A program made the position numbers and the translations under genes. From Glaciecola sp. HTCC2999 (GTDB taxonomy: Bacteria > Pseudomonadota > Gammaproteobacteria > Enterobacterales > Alteromonadaceae): a stretch of 64,000 bases of DNA. Of this stretch, positions 1 to 8,865 are shown piece by piece (position 1 is the first letter of the stretch; each line of letters begins with the position of its first letter). The stretch is from positions 1 to 64,000 of the forward strand of contig CATECQ010000027.1 in NCBI GenBank assembly GCA_949498985.1, in the 5' to 3' direction. The notes beneath the pieces are model-generated. The model had not been told where the DNA came from. It ran no database searches and saw only the letters and a program-made list of their open reading frames with translations.

Positions 1-698
1 ATTGGCCCTTCTAAGCTTGCCATACGACTAGCTTCATTCACCACTTTGCACATGGCTGGCGAAATCGCATGAAATTTATCAAAACTATCGGTTTCTTTTT
101 GATGGAACGTATTGAACTGTTGGCCTAAGCGCAGTTCTGATTTTAATATGACGACGGCCCCGGCTAAGATTTCTTCATCATGATCAACATTACTGTCAGT
201 AACTGTGATAGGGAGAATGTCTGCAATATAATCTTGCTCAACAAATTTGACTTTTTGGGTCTGGGCAAAGGTTTCTTTTGATTCAAGCCATTTCTCAAAC
301 TTAAAGCCATCCACCCACTCTTCGATATCCGCTTTAATTAGTGAGTCAATATTGTTATCAACACTAAATCTGGCCGCGTCATTAAATAGGACGATGCGTC
401 CTTTAGTATCAATAGAAAAAACCGGATCTGGCATCGTCTGGATAATAGCTTTTAATTCATTACGTTCGCGTTCAATCGGCATAAAGAGCGTTGTTTTGAC
501 ATCATCAACGCCTTGGATACGACGTATTTTCGGCATGAATTGCTGAAAATCTGCAAACTCTATGGTGGGGAAGCTTAAATAAATTTTACCGGCTTCATTT
601 ATCTCGATCCCTCGAAGATCAATTTCTTGAGCTCTTAACAGCTCCAGCACATCCTGCGCAATACCCAATCTATCTTGACAGCTTATTTCTAAACGCAT
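1..698 (-). CDS. tyrR: TyrR-type transcriptional regulator, 5' part only
   Basis: The protein begins MRLEISCQDRLGIAQDVLEL and reads about 232 residues before leaving the left edge of the window, so the gene is incomplete here. Residues 1-75 form an ACT-like domain and residues about 78-190 a PAS-like domain (TMPDPVFSIDTKGRIVLFN). The AAA+ sigma-54-interaction-like domain and Fis-type HTH of TyrR should lie outside. TyrR controls aromatic amino acid synthesis and transport with Phe, Tyr or Trp as ligands. It lies downstream of pspC on the same strand. The ATG at 698 gives the family N-terminus. N-terminal similarity to TyrR is clear by eye; the full architecture cannot be confirmed. Confidence 0.88.
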   Translation of the reverse strand, partial: MRLEISCQDRLGIAQDVLELLRAQEIDLRGIEINEAGKIYLSFPTIEFADFQQFMPKIRRIQGVDDVKTTLFMPIERERNELKAIIQTMPDPVFSIDTKGRIVLFNDAARFSVDNNIDSLIKADIEEWVDGFKFEKWLESKETFAQTQKVKFVEQDYIADILPITVTDSNVDHDEEILAGAVVILKSELRLGQQFNTFHQKETDSFDKFHAISPAMCKVVNEASRMASLEGP

Positions 699-719
699 TA
701 GTACTTACTCTCTTTTTAC

Positions 720-745
720 TTAGTGTAATAAATACGTTGCACTAA
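720..745. repeat. Imperfect inverted repeat between pspC and tyrR
   Basis: TTAGTGTAA (720-728) and TTGCACTAA (737-745) form 9-base arms with one mismatch around an 8-base spacer. It lies in the 69-base gap before tyrR. There is no T-run, so it is not an obvious terminator. It could be an operator or mRNA hairpin; the function is unknown. Confidence 0.35.
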
Positions 746-767
746 GAGGTAAGATCACTAATTTTGA

Positions 768-1208
768 CTACAAACGGCTCAATTCTCTATCGAGCTGAAA
801 TGCTTTACTGGTCACATAAGTTTCAACATCTTGTAAGCGTCTTTCACTATCGTCAAATAAGGCTTTTACCTCATGAAACGCTTTTTCTGGCGCTTGACCT
901 TTTTGCCACACTTTTTGTTTGATTTCGATTTTATGTTTAGTATTGGCATAACCCGTGGTCGTCGTTGAACTCTGTTCATTACCGGTATAATGGGTATCCA
1001 CGGTTAAGCCTTCAGGACGTACATCTAAAATAAACCAACACGCAATGTAAACAACGATAGCAAATGGCCCAGCCAATAAAAAAAACGCAGTGATCATTAA
1101 AATTCTCACTAACCAGGTTTCAATACCAAAATAATCGGCAACACCTGAACACACACCGGCAATTCTTTTATCATCGGGGTTACGATATAGTCTTTTGGCA
1201 GTATTCAT
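768..1208 (-). CDS. pspC: Phage shock protein C (PspC)
   Basis: An inner-membrane component of the Psp envelope-stress response. With PspB it senses membrane damage and releases PspF from PspA. The PspC domain covers residues about 4-65 (RNPDDKRIAGVCSGVADYFG), with a membrane segment at about 36-60, followed by a hydrophilic C-terminal half with predicted helical character. It is 146 aa, somewhat longer than the roughly 120 aa enterobacterial protein. The start is the ATG at 1208, which overlaps the pspB stop (ATGA) and has GGAG nine bases upstream; an upstream in-frame GTG at 1223 is less likely. It is the last gene of pspABC here; no pspD or pspE follows. Confidence 0.93.
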   Translation of the reverse strand: MNTAKRLYRNPDDKRIAGVCSGVADYFGIETWLVRILMITAFFLLAGPFAIVVYIACWFILDVRPEGLTVDTHYTGNEQSSTTTTGYANTKHKIEIKQKVWQKGQAPEKAFHEVKALFDDSERRLQDVETYVTSKAFQLDRELSRL

Positions 1209-1444
1209 ACTTTTTGTCTCCACTGAGGGGCTTCAGTATCTAAAATCGTTTCTAACGTTTTGATGCGTTCTGACATCTGTTCAGCTTTGTCTGCTAAGAT
1301 CTGCAAATCTTTATAATCGCTTTCCGACAAACCTTTATTAATTTGGCGCTTACCACGGTAATGTAATACTAGCCATGTGGGCGCGACAAACAGCATGAAT
1401 AAGATCATGGGAACGCCTACGGCTACAATAAAAAATTCTTCCAT
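1205..1444 (-). CDS. pspB: Phage shock protein B (PspB)
   Basis: A small inner-membrane protein of the Psp system, 79 aa as usual for the family. One N-terminal membrane segment (residues about 5-26) is followed by a basic HYRGKRQ stretch and a helical, leucine-zipper-like C-terminus. It partners with PspC in signalling to PspA. It lies between pspA and pspC on the same strand and overlaps pspC by four bases, which suggests translational coupling. Confidence 0.94.
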   Translation of the reverse strand: MEEFFIVAVGVPMILFMLFVAPTWLVLHYRGKRQINKGLSESDYKDLQILADKAEQMSERIKTLETILDTEAPQWRQKV

Positions 1445-1500
1445 TAAATTGTCCTCTTTCGGGTCTATATTTAATTAACATGAATCGTCACTGCAAAATC

Positions 1501-2172
1501 TTACTTTGCACTTTCCTGTTTTGACATTTTTGCTTTGAGTGCGGCTAGTTCATTTTCTACCTGATCGTCAGCTTGGAGCTCAGCAAATTCATCATTTAAT
1601 GTTTTTTGACCTAAATCGTAGGCATCCACCTGCGCTTCAATGTCGTTGATTTTCCGCTCGTATTGTTCAAATCGTCCCATTGCATCTTCAACTTTTGAAC
1701 TATCTAATGTTTTTTTAACATCCAAACGAGAAGACGCTGTCGATTGACGCAATAATATTGTTTTCTGGCGGGCCTTGGCATCCGCTAATTTTTCTTGTAA
1801 CTGGGCCGTTTCAGCCTGAAGTTTCAATAGTTGCTCATCAATATTTTCTAACTCGCGCACTAACATAGCAACTGTCTCATGACATTTACTGCGTTCTTGT
1901 AACGCGGCTCTGGCTAAATCCTCTCGTTCCTTACTTATCGCAAGTTCTGCTTTTTCAGACCAATCTTGAACTTGGTGAGTCAATTTATCGATCTGCATTT
2001 GAATGTCTTTTTTCGTCGCAATCGTTTTCGCTGATGCTGTCCGCACCTCAACTAACGTGTCTTCCATTTCTTGGATGATCAAGCGAACCATTTTCTGTGG
2101 ATCTTCTGCTTTATCTAACAATGAATTGATATTTGAATTAATAATATCCGTAAAACGTGAAAATATGCCCAT
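1501..2172 (-). CDS. pspA: Phage shock protein A (PspA)
   Basis: The main effector of the Psp response and the negative regulator of PspF. It binds stressed inner membrane through an amphipathic N-terminal helix (GIFSRFTDIINSNINSLLDKA region) and oligomerises through coiled coils that cover most of residues 25-215, rich in Glu, Lys, Gln and Ala. It is 223 aa, the standard PspA/IM30 length. An AAGGAG ribosome site precedes the ATG. The gene is the first of pspABC and is read from a candidate sigma-54 promoter at 2204-2220, divergent from its regulator gene pspF. Confidence 0.96.
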   Translation of the reverse strand: MGIFSRFTDIINSNINSLLDKAEDPQKMVRLIIQEMEDTLVEVRTASAKTIATKKDIQMQIDKLTHQVQDWSEKAELAISKEREDLARAALQERSKCHETVAMLVRELENIDEQLLKLQAETAQLQEKLADAKARQKTILLRQSTASSRLDVKKTLDSSKVEDAMGRFEQYERKINDIEAQVDAYDLGQKTLNDEFAELQADDQVENELAALKAKMSKQESAK

Positions 2173-2203
2173 AAATTTCTCCTTAATTAACTACTGATAA
2201 ATT

Positions 2204-2220
2204 ATCCAACTATCATGCCA
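2204..2220 (-). promoter_or_regulatory. Candidate sigma-54 promoter of pspABC
   Basis: On the minus strand the sequence reads TGGCAT-N5-TTGGA, close to the -24/-12 consensus TGGCAC-N5-TTGCA with correct spacing. It ends about 30 bases before the pspA start, giving a short leader. The -12 element has GG where GC is canonical. PspF, a sigma-54 activator, is encoded just upstream on the other strand, so the context supports the call. Confidence 0.7.
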
Positions 2221-2369
2221 CTTTATAAAAAATCATAAACCATTGATTTAGTTGTATTAATTAATCTTATAAAGTATTCGCTTTTTGCCCCATTAATGAA
2301 TTACACTAAATATTAGTCTAAATGACCAATTTTGCACGTTGATTACTACCCTAACAGAGAATATCTACT

Positions 2370-3506
2370 ATGAGTCGCTTTCGCCAACAAGACAATCTGA
2401 TCGGTCAATCTAATGTGTTTCTGGAAGTCCTTGAACAAATTTCCCAAATTGCCCCGCTGAATAAACCGGTATTAGTGATCGGTGAACGTGGCACAGGTAA
2501 AGAACTGATCGCCGCACGATTACATTATCTCTCGACCCGTTGGGATCAGCATTATCAAAAACTCAACTGTGCCGCATTGAGCGAAAGTCTATTGGAAAGT
2601 GAATTATTTGGTTACGAAGCCGGTGCCTTTACCGGCGCGAGTAAACGTCGCGAAGGTCGGTTTGAAGTCGCCCATAACGGAACGTTATTTCTTGATGAGC
2701 TGGCTAATACGTCAGCCATGGTCCAAGAGAAATTATTACGGGTAGTAGAGTATGGTGAATTTGAACGTGTGGGTGGCTCCAAAACCGTCAAAGTCGATGT
2801 ACGCTTAGTCGCAGCGACAAATGAAGATCTACCTGCTTTAGCTGCCAGCGGAGAGTTTCGCGCAGATTTACTCGATCGTCTCGCCTTTGATGTCATCACG
2901 ATCCCTCCTTTACGAGAGCGGCCTGATGACATCATGATATTAGCTGAGCATTTTGCTATTAATATGGCACGTGAACTCGAAATGGAGCTGTTTAGTGGGT
3001 TCAGTAGTAAAGCGACTGATGTGTTAATGCAGTATGATTGGCCGGGCAATATTCGTGAACTTAAAAACGTTGTGGAGCGTGCTGTGTATCGAAATAATAA
3101 TGCACATGTGCCGGTCCACAATATTATCCTGGATCCATTTAATTCAGCATTCCGCCCGAAACAACGGATCAAAGCGACGCCTATATCTCAAACCACTCCT
3201 ATCGCGACAGTGTCATCCCATCGCGAGCCAATTAACTCTCAGGATCCAGCCGTCCCCACAAATACTATCCAAGAGTCGTTGACAAACTCCCCTAAAACAC
3301 CTGACAATGTCAACCAATCATTGACTTTCCCACTGGATTTAAAAGCCCGCTCTCAGGCATTTGAAATAACCATGATCAAAGAAGCGTTAAAAGACAGTCA
3401 ATTTAATCAAAAGAAAACAGCGCAGAAACTGTCTTTAACCTATCACCAACTGCGCGGTTATTTGAAAAAATACAGCCTCCTTGATGAGGGTCCAGACTCA
3501 CAATGA
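2370..3506 (+). CDS. pspF: Psp operon transcriptional activator PspF
   Basis: A sigma-54-dependent enhancer-binding protein that activates pspA and is inhibited by PspA. It lacks an N-terminal receiver domain, typical of PspF: the AAA+ domain starts almost at once, with Walker A GERGTGKE (residues 38-45), the sigma-54-contacting GAFTGA loop (85-90) and Walker B FLDE (107-110). A linker rich in Pro, Thr and Ser at about 265-325 leads to a Fis-type helix-turn-helix at the C-terminus (about 335-375). At 378 aa it is longer than E. coli PspF (about 325), mostly because of this linker. The end overlaps sapA by four bases, tying the regulator to the sap operon. Confidence 0.95.
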   Translation: MSRFRQQDNLIGQSNVFLEVLEQISQIAPLNKPVLVIGERGTGKELIAARLHYLSTRWDQHYQKLNCAALSESLLESELFGYEAGAFTGASKRREGRFEVAHNGTLFLDELANTSAMVQEKLLRVVEYGEFERVGGSKTVKVDVRLVAATNEDLPALAASGEFRADLLDRLAFDVITIPPLRERPDDIMILAEHFAINMARELEMELFSGFSSKATDVLMQYDWPGNIRELKNVVERAVYRNNNAHVPVHNIILDPFNSAFRPKQRIKATPISQTTPIATVSSHREPINSQDPAVPTNTIQESLTNSPKTPDNVNQSLTFPLDLKARSQAFEITMIKEALKDSQFNQKKTAQKLSLTYHQLRGYLKKYSLLDEGPDSQ

Positions 3507-5185
3507 AGCGCCTATGTCATACTTATTCAACCTTATTGTGCTTGTCTATTTTATGGATAAGTGGGTGTAGTCCGGCGGAAAATACGCAGCAACCATTTCT
3601 AACCGATTCGGTTAAGGCTCCTAATGGTGTCATTTATTGTTCTGAAGGTAACCCTTCATACTTTAATCCTCAGCTGGATACGTCTTCTACCACTTCTGAT
3701 GCAAGCACGCATCAAATCTACAGTCGCTTACTTGACTTTGATGAACAAACCGGTCGGATCCAACCTGCACTCGCCAGTAGTTGGTTAGTCTCAAGTGATG
3801 GTTTGACGTATACTTTTCAGTTACGACGCAATGTAAAGTTTCATACGACGGATTATTTTTCTCCTACTCGCACATTCAACGCCGAAGATGTGTTATTTAG
3901 TTTTAATCGTTGGCTCGATCCACAGCACCCTTACCATGAAGTGAATGGCGGAAATTACCCTTATTTTGATAGTCTTAATTTAGCCGGTAAGATTAAGTCG
4001 ATCAAACGTATTAATGGATATCGGATAGAGATCAGCTTATATGAACGCGACTCATCGTTCCTAGCGAATCTTGCCACCGATTTTGCCGTGATTTTATCAG
4101 CCCAATATGCCGACGCATTAATGCTTGATAAACGCCAACATGAGATTGATTTTTATCCTATCGGAACAGGCCCTTATCAATTTGATGCCTACCAAAAAAA
4201 TCAGTTCATCCGGTTTTTACCGCATCACGATTATTGGCGAGCCCCCCCTAAAGCACAGCAACTCATCTATGATATTACTCCTTCCAGTGCCATTCGTTTT
4301 GCTAAGTTAATCACAGGTGAGTGCGATAGTATTGCCTACCCTTCTCAAGCAGAAATTGATGTCATGCGAGCTGATCCGAATATTGTCGTGGAAGAAGCGC
4401 CTGGTTTAAATGTCGGTTTTTGGGCATTTAATACCCGTAAACCGCCCTTTGATCAGCCGGATGTTCGGCGTGGTTTAGCCCTGGCAATTGATAAAAATTC
4501 GATTTTAGATGCGATTTATTTTAATTCCGCATCACGAGCTCGCTCACTGATCACCCCGTCTTCTTGGGCATATAATAGTGATATTGAATCACTGAGCTAT
4601 AATCCCGTTAAAGCCAGAGAGCTGCTCAATAAAGCCAATATTCCTAAAGGTTTCAAAATGACATTATGGGCCATGCCGGTTGTGCGCGCTTATAACCCTA
4701 ATGCCAAACGCATGGCACAACTCATTAAAAATTACCTGGCCGCAGTGGATATTGATGTCACGATTGTAAGCTATGACTGGCAAGCGTTTCGGGATAAATT
4801 ATCACAAGGTGAGCATGATAGTGTGTTGATTGGTTGGTCGGCAGATAATGGTGATCCTGATAATTTTTATCGCCCCTTGTTAAGTTGTGATGCCATCCCC
4901 TCTGGGACAAATCGTGCGATGTGGTGTAATGAAGAATTTAATGCGTTAATTAACGCTGCGATACGTATCCCCGATGTTGATTTGAGAGCGTCGTTATATG
5001 CAAAAGCTAATCATATTATTGCGCGTGAAATGCCCTTAGTACCGATTGCTCATGCCAATCGATATCAAGTCAAAGCCAACACCATTAATGGACTTTCCAT
5101 TAATCCGTATGGCAGTATTCGATTTGAGAATGTATATAAAGAAATAAACCCGGTAGCGCTTGAGAATCAAGGTGGTCAGCCATGA
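3503..5185 (+). CDS. sapA: Peptide ABC transporter substrate-binding lipoprotein SapA
   Basis: A family 5 extracellular solute-binding protein (DppA/OppA-like) for the SapABCDF importer, known for antimicrobial-peptide resistance and peptide or heme uptake in other species. The N-terminus has a lipoprotein signal with lipobox ISGC, so Cys22 would be lipidated. The SBP_bac_5 fold fills the rest (motifs such as VLFSFNRWLDP and YPIGTGPYQF). It is 560 aa, normal for the family. Its ATG overlaps the pspF stop and its end overlaps sapB by four bases. The substrate is not deducible from sequence. Confidence 0.9.
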   Translation: MKRLCHTYSTLLCLSILWISGCSPAENTQQPFLTDSVKAPNGVIYCSEGNPSYFNPQLDTSSTTSDASTHQIYSRLLDFDEQTGRIQPALASSWLVSSDGLTYTFQLRRNVKFHTTDYFSPTRTFNAEDVLFSFNRWLDPQHPYHEVNGGNYPYFDSLNLAGKIKSIKRINGYRIEISLYERDSSFLANLATDFAVILSAQYADALMLDKRQHEIDFYPIGTGPYQFDAYQKNQFIRFLPHHDYWRAPPKAQQLIYDITPSSAIRFAKLITGECDSIAYPSQAEIDVMRADPNIVVEEAPGLNVGFWAFNTRKPPFDQPDVRRGLALAIDKNSILDAIYFNSASRARSLITPSSWAYNSDIESLSYNPVKARELLNKANIPKGFKMTLWAMPVVRAYNPNAKRMAQLIKNYLAAVDIDVTIVSYDWQAFRDKLSQGEHDSVLIGWSADNGDPDNFYRPLLSCDAIPSGTNRAMWCNEEFNALINAAIRIPDVDLRASLYAKANHIIAREMPLVPIAHANRYQVKANTINGLSINPYGSIRFENVYKEINPVALENQGGQP

Positions 5186-6204
5186 TCACGACCTTATTCC
5201 GCTATTTCAATTTAACCTGTATCACGCTCTTTATGTTGGTCGTGTTATCCTTTGCATTAGCCTACTTATTTCCCGGAGACAGCACATTAAATCTCTTTGG
5301 CGCTGAATTCATCCAAGATCAACCGACGCTGATGCTCGTCGCTGAACAAAACAATGTAGTGATGGCATTTGGGTACTATGTGCAAGCGTTATTTGCAGGT
5401 GAATGGGGAGTCAGTTTCACCACTGGCAACGCGTTATACCCTGACATTATGCGCTTATTACCGGCGACGTTAGAATTAAGTATTTATGCGGTAGCTATTG
5501 CATTATTAGTTGGGATCCCATTAGGGTTTATCGCCGGTATGCAATATCATAAAAAGCTCGATAGTATTTTCATGTCATCGAGTATGATGATGTATTCGTT
5601 TCCTGTATTTTGGTTAGCCCTGTTACTGATTTTGTTAGTCAGTATACAAGCGCAATGGTTGCCGATGTCTGGCCGCTTAAGCTTATTGTTTGATATTCCT
5701 CATCGAACTGGATTTATTTTACTCGATATTGCGTTATCGGACTTACCGTATAAACGTGCCGCTTTTTATGATGCGCTTCAGCATCTGATTTTACCGACAT
5801 TATCAGTGTCATTTATTGCGTTTGCGGTTTTTTTACGAACGACTCGCCGTTCCGTAGCCGACGTATTAGAAACCCAATACATTAAATGTGCTCAAACAAG
5901 AGGCCTCCCCGCTTCTACCATTTTCTTTAGACACATCTTACGAAATGCTTTGCTCCCCGTATTACCGCTATTGGCATTACAAATCTCAACACTACTGACA
6001 AATGTGATGATTGTAGAGACGATATTTTCTTGGCCAGGTATTGGTGATTGGCTCATCCAAGCTATTTATGAGCGTGACTTCCCCGCTATACGCGCAGGTA
6101 TGTTACTCGTAGCGATGGTCGTTGTTGTCATCACATTAAGTCTTGAATGTTTAAGTCAACTGATAGACCCAACCCGCGATAGGTTTGCTTATGCCAGACA
6201 CTAG
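5182..6204 (+). CDS. sapB: Peptide ABC transporter permease SapB
   Basis: A DppB/OppB-type inner-membrane permease of the Sap importer, 340 aa with about six transmembrane segments. The EAA-type cytoplasmic loop that docks on the ATPases is visible near QYIKCAQTRGLPASTIFFRH. The start ATG overlaps the sapA stop (ATGA). The C-terminus overlaps the start of sapC by 14 bases. It pairs with SapC to form the pore. Confidence 0.92.
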   Translation: MITTLFRYFNLTCITLFMLVVLSFALAYLFPGDSTLNLFGAEFIQDQPTLMLVAEQNNVVMAFGYYVQALFAGEWGVSFTTGNALYPDIMRLLPATLELSIYAVAIALLVGIPLGFIAGMQYHKKLDSIFMSSSMMMYSFPVFWLALLLILLVSIQAQWLPMSGRLSLLFDIPHRTGFILLDIALSDLPYKRAAFYDALQHLILPTLSVSFIAFAVFLRTTRRSVADVLETQYIKCAQTRGLPASTIFFRHILRNALLPVLPLLALQISTLLTNVMIVETIFSWPGIGDWLIQAIYERDFPAIRAGMLLVAMVVVVITLSLECLSQLIDPTRDRFAYARH

Positions 6205-7084
6205 TTTGTACGAAGAAGAACATTATCCGACCCCACTGCAAGGCACTTGGCATGAGTTTCGCCAACGTCATGTCGCGGTTGTGGGTTTGGGAATATTAAT
6301 CTTCTTTATCATTATGGCGATAATGGGTCCGATTTTCACACCATTCGATCCTACCACTCAACATACCGATGCATTACTTATCCCGCCGGCTTGGAATGAT
6401 AATGGCAGTATATTACATATTTTAGGGACTGATGCATTAGGTCGGGATATGATGACCCGCCTATTTTACGGTACACAAATGACCTTATTTGCCAGTATCA
6501 TCACCGTATTAGCCGCTTTATGTATTGGTGTCATACTCGGTGTCATCGCGGGCATGGCACCAGGTATTCGTTCAAGTTTAATTAACCACGTACTCGATAT
6601 ACTAATGCTAACCCCTACGTTACTGATCGCGATTGTCATTGTCGCCATCTTGGGGACAGGGTTAACTAATGCGATGTTAGCTATTGGCTTAGCATTAATC
6701 CCTCGATTTGTGCATGTAACACGAGATTTTGTCCGCTTAGAAATGAGTATGGATTATATTCTTACCGCTAAGCTCGACGGCGCGACCTCTACAGCATTAT
6801 TTACTCACAATATATTGCCTAATATGGTGGAGCGATTAATCGTACAAGGCACGTTAGCAATCTCGGTAGCGATATTGGATATTTCAGCATTGGGCTTCTT
6901 AAATTTAGGGGCTCAAACATTAATGCCAGAACTGGGTGTTATGGTCGCAGATGCACTATCCACTGCTTACATTGCTCCTTGGAACATTTTTCTACCGGGC
7001 TTGGCCATATTTTTAATGGTCTTATCAGTGAATATTGTCGGTGATGGGTTACGCTCAGCGCACAGAAGTAGGATGTCTCATTAA
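6191..7084 (+). CDS. sapC: Peptide ABC transporter permease SapC
   Basis: A DppC/OppC-type permease, the second pore subunit of the Sap importer. After a hydrophilic N-terminus there is a first membrane helix at about residues 28-48, a periplasmic loop, and the BPD_transp_1 domain with four to five helices. The EAA-like loop is around DYILTAKLDGATSTALFTHN. I take the ATG at 6191 (AGG seven bases upstream) and not the TTG two codons earlier, giving 297 aa. It overlaps sapB by 14 bases and shares one base with sapD (TAATG). Confidence 0.92.
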   Translation: MPDTSLYEEEHYPTPLQGTWHEFRQRHVAVVGLGILIFFIIMAIMGPIFTPFDPTTQHTDALLIPPAWNDNGSILHILGTDALGRDMMTRLFYGTQMTLFASIITVLAALCIGVILGVIAGMAPGIRSSLINHVLDILMLTPTLLIAIVIVAILGTGLTNAMLAIGLALIPRFVHVTRDFVRLEMSMDYILTAKLDGATSTALFTHNILPNMVERLIVQGTLAISVAILDISALGFLNLGAQTLMPELGVMVADALSTAYIAPWNIFLPGLAIFLMVLSVNIVGDGLRSAHRSRMSH

Positions 7085-8079
7085 TGGTTATTTTAGATAT
7101 TAAAAATTTAACCTTAGAGATTGAAAGTAACGGTGTATTAATTAAAGCACTCGATAAAGTCAGCCTGACTATCCAAGAAAATGAAATTCGAGCGCTGGTG
7201 GGCGAGTCAGGTTCAGGTAAAAGTTTAATCGTGCGAGCGATATCTGGCGCCTTACCTCCACAGTGGATTGTCACCGCAGATCGATTAACTTGGCGCGGTG
7301 AGAATCTATTAACCATGACTCGGGCACAACGCCAAGCGATCATGCGCCGTGATATTGCGGTGATTTTTCAAGATCCTATGGCCGCGTTAGATCCCTCTGC
7401 ACGTCTCAAAGAACAACTGCTTGAAAGTGTCCCTGACGAGTTTATTGAAGGACGATACTCTTGGGAGCGGAAACGCTCAAGAATGAAAATTGCAGAACAA
7501 ATATTACATCGTGTTGGCATCAACGAAGTCGCAAGCTGCATTAACAAATACCCGCATGAACTGTCATTGGATATCTGTCAAAAATTCATGATTGCCATGG
7601 CATTGATTTCCCAACCGACATTATTAATTGCAGATGATCCCACGCGCGGCATGGAAACCAACATAAAAAAACAAATTCTGGCGCTGCTGACGCATTTAAA
7701 TAAAACACGTGAGTTGAGTATCCTGTTTGTCGGTCATGATTTATTAGCGATATCAGCTATGGCGCACTCAATGACTGTGCTGTACTGCGGCCAAACAGTC
7801 GAATCAGGCAAGATGAAAGCATTACGTAAACGTCCATTACATCCTTACACTAAAGCACTGATGGACAGTGCCCCTAGTTTTAGTCCTGATTTACAACCAA
7901 AATCCATGTTAGTCGCACTGGAAGGTACGATCCCTACATTACAACATTTACCCATAGGTTGCCGCTTAGGACCTCGTTGTCCGCGAGCGACTAAGGAATG
8001 TGTGCAAGTACCGATGGAACGTACGATCAATGAACATAAATATCGTTGCCACCACCCACTCCACTTGCAGGTGATCTAA
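7084..8079 (+). CDS. sapD: Peptide ABC transporter ATPase SapD, with degenerate motifs
   Basis: A DppD/OppD-type ATP-binding subunit of the Sap importer, 331 aa. Walker A is intact (GESGSGKS, residues 40-47), as are the Q-loop (FQDP) and H-loop (GHD). The signature motif normally written LSGGQ is here LSLDI (160-164), and the Walker B catalytic Glu is replaced by Asp185 (LLIADDP). The C-terminal oligopeptide-transporter domain with its Cys cluster (GCRLGPRCPRATKEC) is present. It pairs with SapF. Degenerate sites suggest asymmetric ATPase function, which is inference. Confidence 0.92.
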   Translation: MVILDIKNLTLEIESNGVLIKALDKVSLTIQENEIRALVGESGSGKSLIVRAISGALPPQWIVTADRLTWRGENLLTMTRAQRQAIMRRDIAVIFQDPMAALDPSARLKEQLLESVPDEFIEGRYSWERKRSRMKIAEQILHRVGINEVASCINKYPHELSLDICQKFMIAMALISQPTLLIADDPTRGMETNIKKQILALLTHLNKTRELSILFVGHDLLAISAMAHSMTVLYCGQTVESGKMKALRKRPLHPYTKALMDSAPSFSPDLQPKSMLVALEGTIPTLQHLPIGCRLGPRCPRATKECVQVPMERTINEHKYRCHHPLHLQVI

Positions 8080-8865
8080 ATGCCTATTACCCCGTTACTG
8101 GCCATCAATCAACTGACCTATAATCCACCCAAGCGTTGGTCGTTATTCGCACCGAAACAATCGTTTGTTTTAGGCCCTGTGGATTTGTATGTCCATGAAA
8201 GCGAAACCATTGCGATTATAGGCGGCAATGACTCGGGTAAATCATTATTAGCCAAGCTCATTGGCGGAGCCGTAACACCGACCTCAGGTGACATCCTTCT
8301 CAATGGCCAGTTAATCAATAACAAACAAACAAAAGCGCGTGCCAATAATATTCGCATGGTGTTTCGTCACTCTGCTGAATCATTAAACCCGGGGGTGTCG
8401 ATTGGTAACATGCTCGATGAACCGCTACGTTTAAATACCCAGCTTAGCGCGGCGATGAGATTTGAAAAAGTGAACCATACCTTATCTCTGGTGGGTTTAA
8501 TGCCTGAGCATTACTATTACTATAAGCACATGTTATCCGATGGCCAACAACAACGTGTTGCGTTAGCACGTGCTTTGATCCTCGATCCGCAAGTCATTGT
8601 GGCAGATGAACCATTCGCCGCACTTGATCCTTCAGTACGCTCACTGACAGTGAATTTATTATTAAAACTACAAGCAGAGCTGGGATTGGCGTTCATTTTC
8701 GTGTCTCACAACTTAGGTATAGTTAGACACATGGCAGATAGAACGATAGTGATGAGTGAAGGGCAAATAGTAGAGAGTAATCTTACTCAGACGCTGTTTG
8801 CTGCGCCTGAGCATCCTAGCGCACAGAAATTGATCCATGCGCATAATTCCTTATTAAATTATTAA
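8080..8865 (+). CDS. sapF: Peptide ABC transporter ATPase SapF
   Basis: The second ATPase of the Sap importer, 261 aa. It has Walker A GGNDSGKS, signature [15 protein letters not shown], Walker B VIVADEP with the catalytic Glu, and H-loop SHNLG. It starts directly after the sapD stop and is the last gene of pspF-sapABCDF. Its stop codon overlaps the convergent oadB stop by four bases, so there is no room for an intergenic terminator between the two operons. Confidence 0.92.
   Translation: MPITPLLAINQLTYNPPKRWSLFAPKQSFVLGPVDLYVHESETIAIIGGNDSGKSLLAKLIGGAVTPTSGDILLNGQLINNKQTKARANNIRMVFRHSAESLNPGVSIGNMLDEPLRLNTQLSAAMRFEKVNHTLSLVGLMPEHYYYYKHMLSDGQQQRVALARALILDPQVIVADEPFAALDPSVRSLTVNLLLKLQAELGLAFIFVSHNLGIVRHMADRTIVMSEGQIVESNLTQTLFAAPEHPSAQKLIHAHNSLLNY

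Noticed and set aside
9-546. Plus-strand 99-aa frame near the left edge
   Set aside because: It is antisense to tyrR, whose ACT and PAS domains read cleanly on the minus strand.
2612-3172. 186-aa frame antisense to pspF
   Set aside because: It lies wholly within the well-supported pspF AAA+ domain and shows no recognisable domain or start signal.
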